A stretch of DNA of 64,000 nt from Parahaliea maris (GTDB lineage: Bacteria; Pseudomonadota; Gammaproteobacteria; Pseudomonadales; Halieaceae). The translations under genes were made by a program, and so were the position numbers. Of this stretch, positions 61,898 to 64,000 are shown piece by piece (the stretch's first letter is position 1; each line of letters begins with the position of its first letter). The notes under the pieces are model-generated. The model made no database searches. It was not told the origin of the DNA and was given only the letters and a program-made list of their open reading frames with translations. The DNA lies in contig NZ_VRZA01000004.1 of assembly GCF_008064665.1 (NCBI RefSeq), positions 62,001-126,000 of the forward strand. The letters run 5' to 3'.

Positions 61898-63136
61898 ATG
61901 ACAGATCTCTATATCGCTGGTGTCGGCATGACCCGGTTTGGTCGCCATCCTGAGCGAAGTTACCAGGACCTGACCCGGGAGGCGGTTGCAGCGGCACTGG
62001 CGGATGCTGGTGCTGACAAGACCGATGTCTCCCAGGCCTACTTTGGGTCCTGTGTCATCGGCTATCTGCATGATCAGCACATGATACCAGGGCAGATAGC
62101 ACTGCGCTCAATGGGCTTTGAGGGTATCCCGATTTTTAATGTAGAAGGCGCCTGTGCTTCAGCCAGTTCAGCCATGCATCTGGCCGGACAAGCTATTCGA
62201 GCCGGCGACTGCGATATCGCCCTCGCCGTGGGTACCGAAAAAATGACCAGCCCCGACAAGGCCAGAATGTTTGCCGCCTTTGACTCAGCCTGGGATGTGT
62301 CATCCGTAGAGGCCAACCGCGACCGGTTAGTCAGCATGGGCCTCGGGATAATGCCTCCTGAAGGCAGCCAATCCAGTAAACCCTACAGTATGTTCATGGA
62401 CGTCTATGCCGCGTTTTGTCGTCAACACATGGCGACGTTTGGTACTACACAGCGGCAGATTGCAGCGGTTTCCGCAAAGAATCACGCCCATTCCGTTCAC
62501 AATCCCTTAGCCCAGTATCAGACGTCATATACCGTAGATGAGATTATGGCAGCGCCACCAATTACCTATCCGCTGACGCTCCCCATGTGTGCGCCGATCT
62601 CCGACGGCTCCGCTGCAGTGGTATTGTGCAGCCGGTCGGGCCTGAAGCGGCTTCGGGGCCACGCGTCTCGAGCAGTACAACTTGTGGCCAGCGTCGTGCG
62701 TTCAGGTTCCACGCGTGAGGCGTCGGATTTTCGCAATCACATAACCAGCCTGGCGGCCGTTCATGCATACGAGATCGCCGGGGTAAGTCCCGAAGACGTT
62801 GACGTCGCCGAGGTACATGACGCCACGGCCATGGGCGAAATCATCCAGGCAGAAAACCTTCGTCTGACTCCCTTTGGAGAGGCAGGAAGAGCCGCTGAAA
62901 GCGGTGATTTCTCGATAGGCGGAAAAATTCCCATCAACCCCTCAGGCGGTCTCGAATCCAAGGGTCATCCCATTGGTGCAACCGGCCTTGGCCAGATTTA
63001 TGAACTCGTAACCCAGTTACGTGGCGAGGCGGACCGACGCCAGGTGAGCGGTGCCAGGATTGCCATTCAGGAAAACGGCGGCGGAATCTACGGCGTCGAA
63101 GAGGCCACTGCGGTGGTGAGCATTTTAGCGAAATAA
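61898..63136 (+). CDS. SCP2-type thiolase / acetyl-CoA acetyltransferase family
   Basis: 412 residues. NVEGACASASSAM holds the nucleophilic Cys (86), EVHDATAMGEI the His region, and GHPIGATGLGQIYEL the second His; there is no second Cys motif of classical degradative thiolases, which fits the SCP2/lipid-transfer thiolase group used for branched and sterol side chains. It would cleave a 3-ketoacyl-CoA. Confidence 0.88.
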   Translation: MTDLYIAGVGMTRFGRHPERSYQDLTREAVAAALADAGADKTDVSQAYFGSCVIGYLHDQHMIPGQIALRSMGFEGIPIFNVEGACASASSAMHLAGQAIRAGDCDIALAVGTEKMTSPDKARMFAAFDSAWDVSSVEANRDRLVSMGLGIMPPEGSQSSKPYSMFMDVYAAFCRQHMATFGTTQRQIAAVSAKNHAHSVHNPLAQYQTSYTVDEIMAAPPITYPLTLPMCAPISDGSAAVVLCSRSGLKRLRGHASRAVQLVASVVRSGSTREASDFRNHITSLAAVHAYEIAGVSPEDVDVAEVHDATAMGEIIQAENLRLTPFGEAGRAAESGDFSIGGKIPINPSGGLESKGHPIGATGLGQIYELVTQLRGEADRRQVSGARIAIQENGGGIYGVEEATAVVSILAK

Positions 63137-63148
63137 CGGTTGAGAGTA

Positions 63149-64000
63149 ATGATGAACTTTTCCTTGTCCGAAGAACAGAAAATGGTTATCGAGAGCCTCC
63201 GCAGATTCCTTGACGCGGAGATCGAGCCACAGTTCCGTGCCCACGGAGACGGCTTTATCCCACGCGAAAAGATGCAAAAGTGGACCCAGCAGTTGACAGA
63301 GTACGGCCTCATCAAGGCGCCCCATTCTGAGGAGTGGGGCGGCTTTGGCATGGACTGGTTGACCCACCTCATGGTTTTCGAAGAGGTTGCCTACACCTCT
63401 CTGGATATCGCCATCCCGGGCTTCATCAATTGCGTGGGAGCAGAACTGATTTGCCAGTTGGGGTCGGACGAGATCAAACGCAAGTACCTCCCGGATATTA
63501 TCTCGGGCGACAAATTCATCTCCATGGGTATTTCAGAGCCGGATGTGGGGTCCGACGTGGCTGCTGTTAACACCAGGGCAGTGCGAGACGGCGATTACTG
63601 GGTAATCAACGGCGAGAAAACGTGGATCACCAACGGTGAATACTCGGATCTCCTTGTCTGTACCTGCAAGACCGGTGAGGGACAGATCAGTCACATACTG
63701 ATAGATCGGGAAGAGCATGGCTACGATGTTTCCGGGATCAAGAAAATCGCCCTCAACGGTCAGTCCACCGCACAGATATTTCTTGCCGATGTGCGGGTCC
63801 CTGTCAGTAATACTCTTGGTGAACTGGGGAGCGGTCTCAGGAATACGCTCAAGATGTTTGAGTTCGCGAGATGCCATATGGCCATGTGGGGAATTGGTAT
63901 TGCCCGTCGCGCGATGGATGAAGCCATTGGCTATGCCAAAGATCGGTCGCAGCACGGTAAACCCATTGCCGGCCATCAACTGATTGCGGACAAAATTGCG
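63149..64000 (+). CDS. Acyl-CoA dehydrogenase, N-terminal part
   Basis: 284 codons are visible before the window ends, from the ATG ATG pair at 63149. MNFSLSEEQKMVIESLRRFL is the usual helical start. GISEPDVGSDVAAVNTRAVR, INGEKTWITNGEYSD and ARRAMDEAIGYAKDRSQHGK are family hallmarks (FAD and acyl binding). It introduces the alpha-beta double bond. The predicted start is 12 bp after the thiolase stop, so it belongs to the same operon. Confidence 0.92.
   Translation, partial: MMNFSLSEEQKMVIESLRRFLDAEIEPQFRAHGDGFIPREKMQKWTQQLTEYGLIKAPHSEEWGGFGMDWLTHLMVFEEVAYTSLDIAIPGFINCVGAELICQLGSDEIKRKYLPDIISGDKFISMGISEPDVGSDVAAVNTRAVRDGDYWVINGEKTWITNGEYSDLLVCTCKTGEGQISHILIDREEHGYDVSGIKKIALNGQSTAQIFLADVRVPVSNTLGELGSGLRNTLKMFEFARCHMAMWGIGIARRAMDEAIGYAKDRSQHGKPIAGHQLIADKIA

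Noticed and set aside
1-64000. CRISPR arrays, rRNA genes and complete insertion sequences
   Set aside because: I saw no regularly spaced repeats, no rRNA sequence and no transposase gene in the window.

Overview
The window looks like the chromosome of a marine gammaproteobacterium, most plausibly of the Halieaceae/Cellvibrionales group. This is inferred from gene content: several TonB-dependent receptors beside CoA-dependent catabolic genes, AraC regulators with an N-terminal arabinose-binding-like domain, a PpiC/HupE pair, DUF3301 and an MltB-type transglycosylase. The left flank is visibly GC-rich.

Left flank (1-18.4 kb): the end of a beta-ketoacyl synthase gene; a leftward block of HMG-CoA reductase and two paralogous TonB-dependent receptors, divergent from an AraC regulator; then housekeeping-like genes (FkbM methyltransferase, nitroreductase, dienoyl-CoA isomerase-like crotonase, PpiC, HupE, MltB, a lipoprotein, a YbfF-like esterase, TetR, DUF3301, LysE and QueD). 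It ends in a tRNA-Val/tRNA-Asp pair behind a near-consensus promoter.

Centre (18.37-48.05 kb): a genomic island of about 29.7 kb in the 3' end of tRNA-Asp, bounded by 48-bp direct repeats, with a tyrosine integrase at its right end and matching 51-bp repeats just inside each end. Left to right it holds a HigBA-like toxin-antitoxin pair, an AlpA-like regulator, a fragment of ICE backbone (ParB, DUF2857, an ICE-type integrase), and a dense set of defence-like genes. Those are a leftward operon (ARPP-1/DUF6569, two small proteins, HNH, zinc-ribbon helicase), an RtcR-like sigma-54 activator with a CARF-type sensor domain, and a long rightward run (hsdR-hsdM-hsdS, DUF3696 ATPase, an unknown and possibly PLD-like protein, a helicase with a GreA/B C-terminal-like domain, an unknown protein, a NERD helicase). 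A last operon carries DUF2130, a small protein and DUF2779.

The main discovery is that -24/-12 sigma-54 promoter motifs with exact GG-N10-GC spacing lie directly before all three of these transcription units: ARPP-1 on the minus strand, hsdR and DUF2130. The one sigma-54 activator on the island sits between the first two. I infer an inducible regulon in which a CARF/RtcR-type sensor, perhaps detecting RNA damage or a nucleotide signal, switches on restriction, helicases and nucleases together. I know of no description of this arrangement, but I cannot search the literature.

Right flank (48.05-64 kb): the tRNA terminator displaced by the island and a second copy of it; a GC-rich OYE-family oxidoreductase gene; then, from about 49.75 kb, a catabolic block of lower apparent GC. 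It holds TetR with a clear operator, a secreted metallo-beta-lactamase-fold protein, a TonB receptor, an acyl-CoA synthetase, an AraC regulator divergent from another TonB receptor, a second acyl-CoA synthetase, an enoyl-CoA hydratase, an SCP2-type thiolase and a partial acyl-CoA dehydrogenase. Together these suggest import of a hydrophobic substrate, activation to a CoA ester and beta-oxidation. The substrate cannot be read from the sequence.
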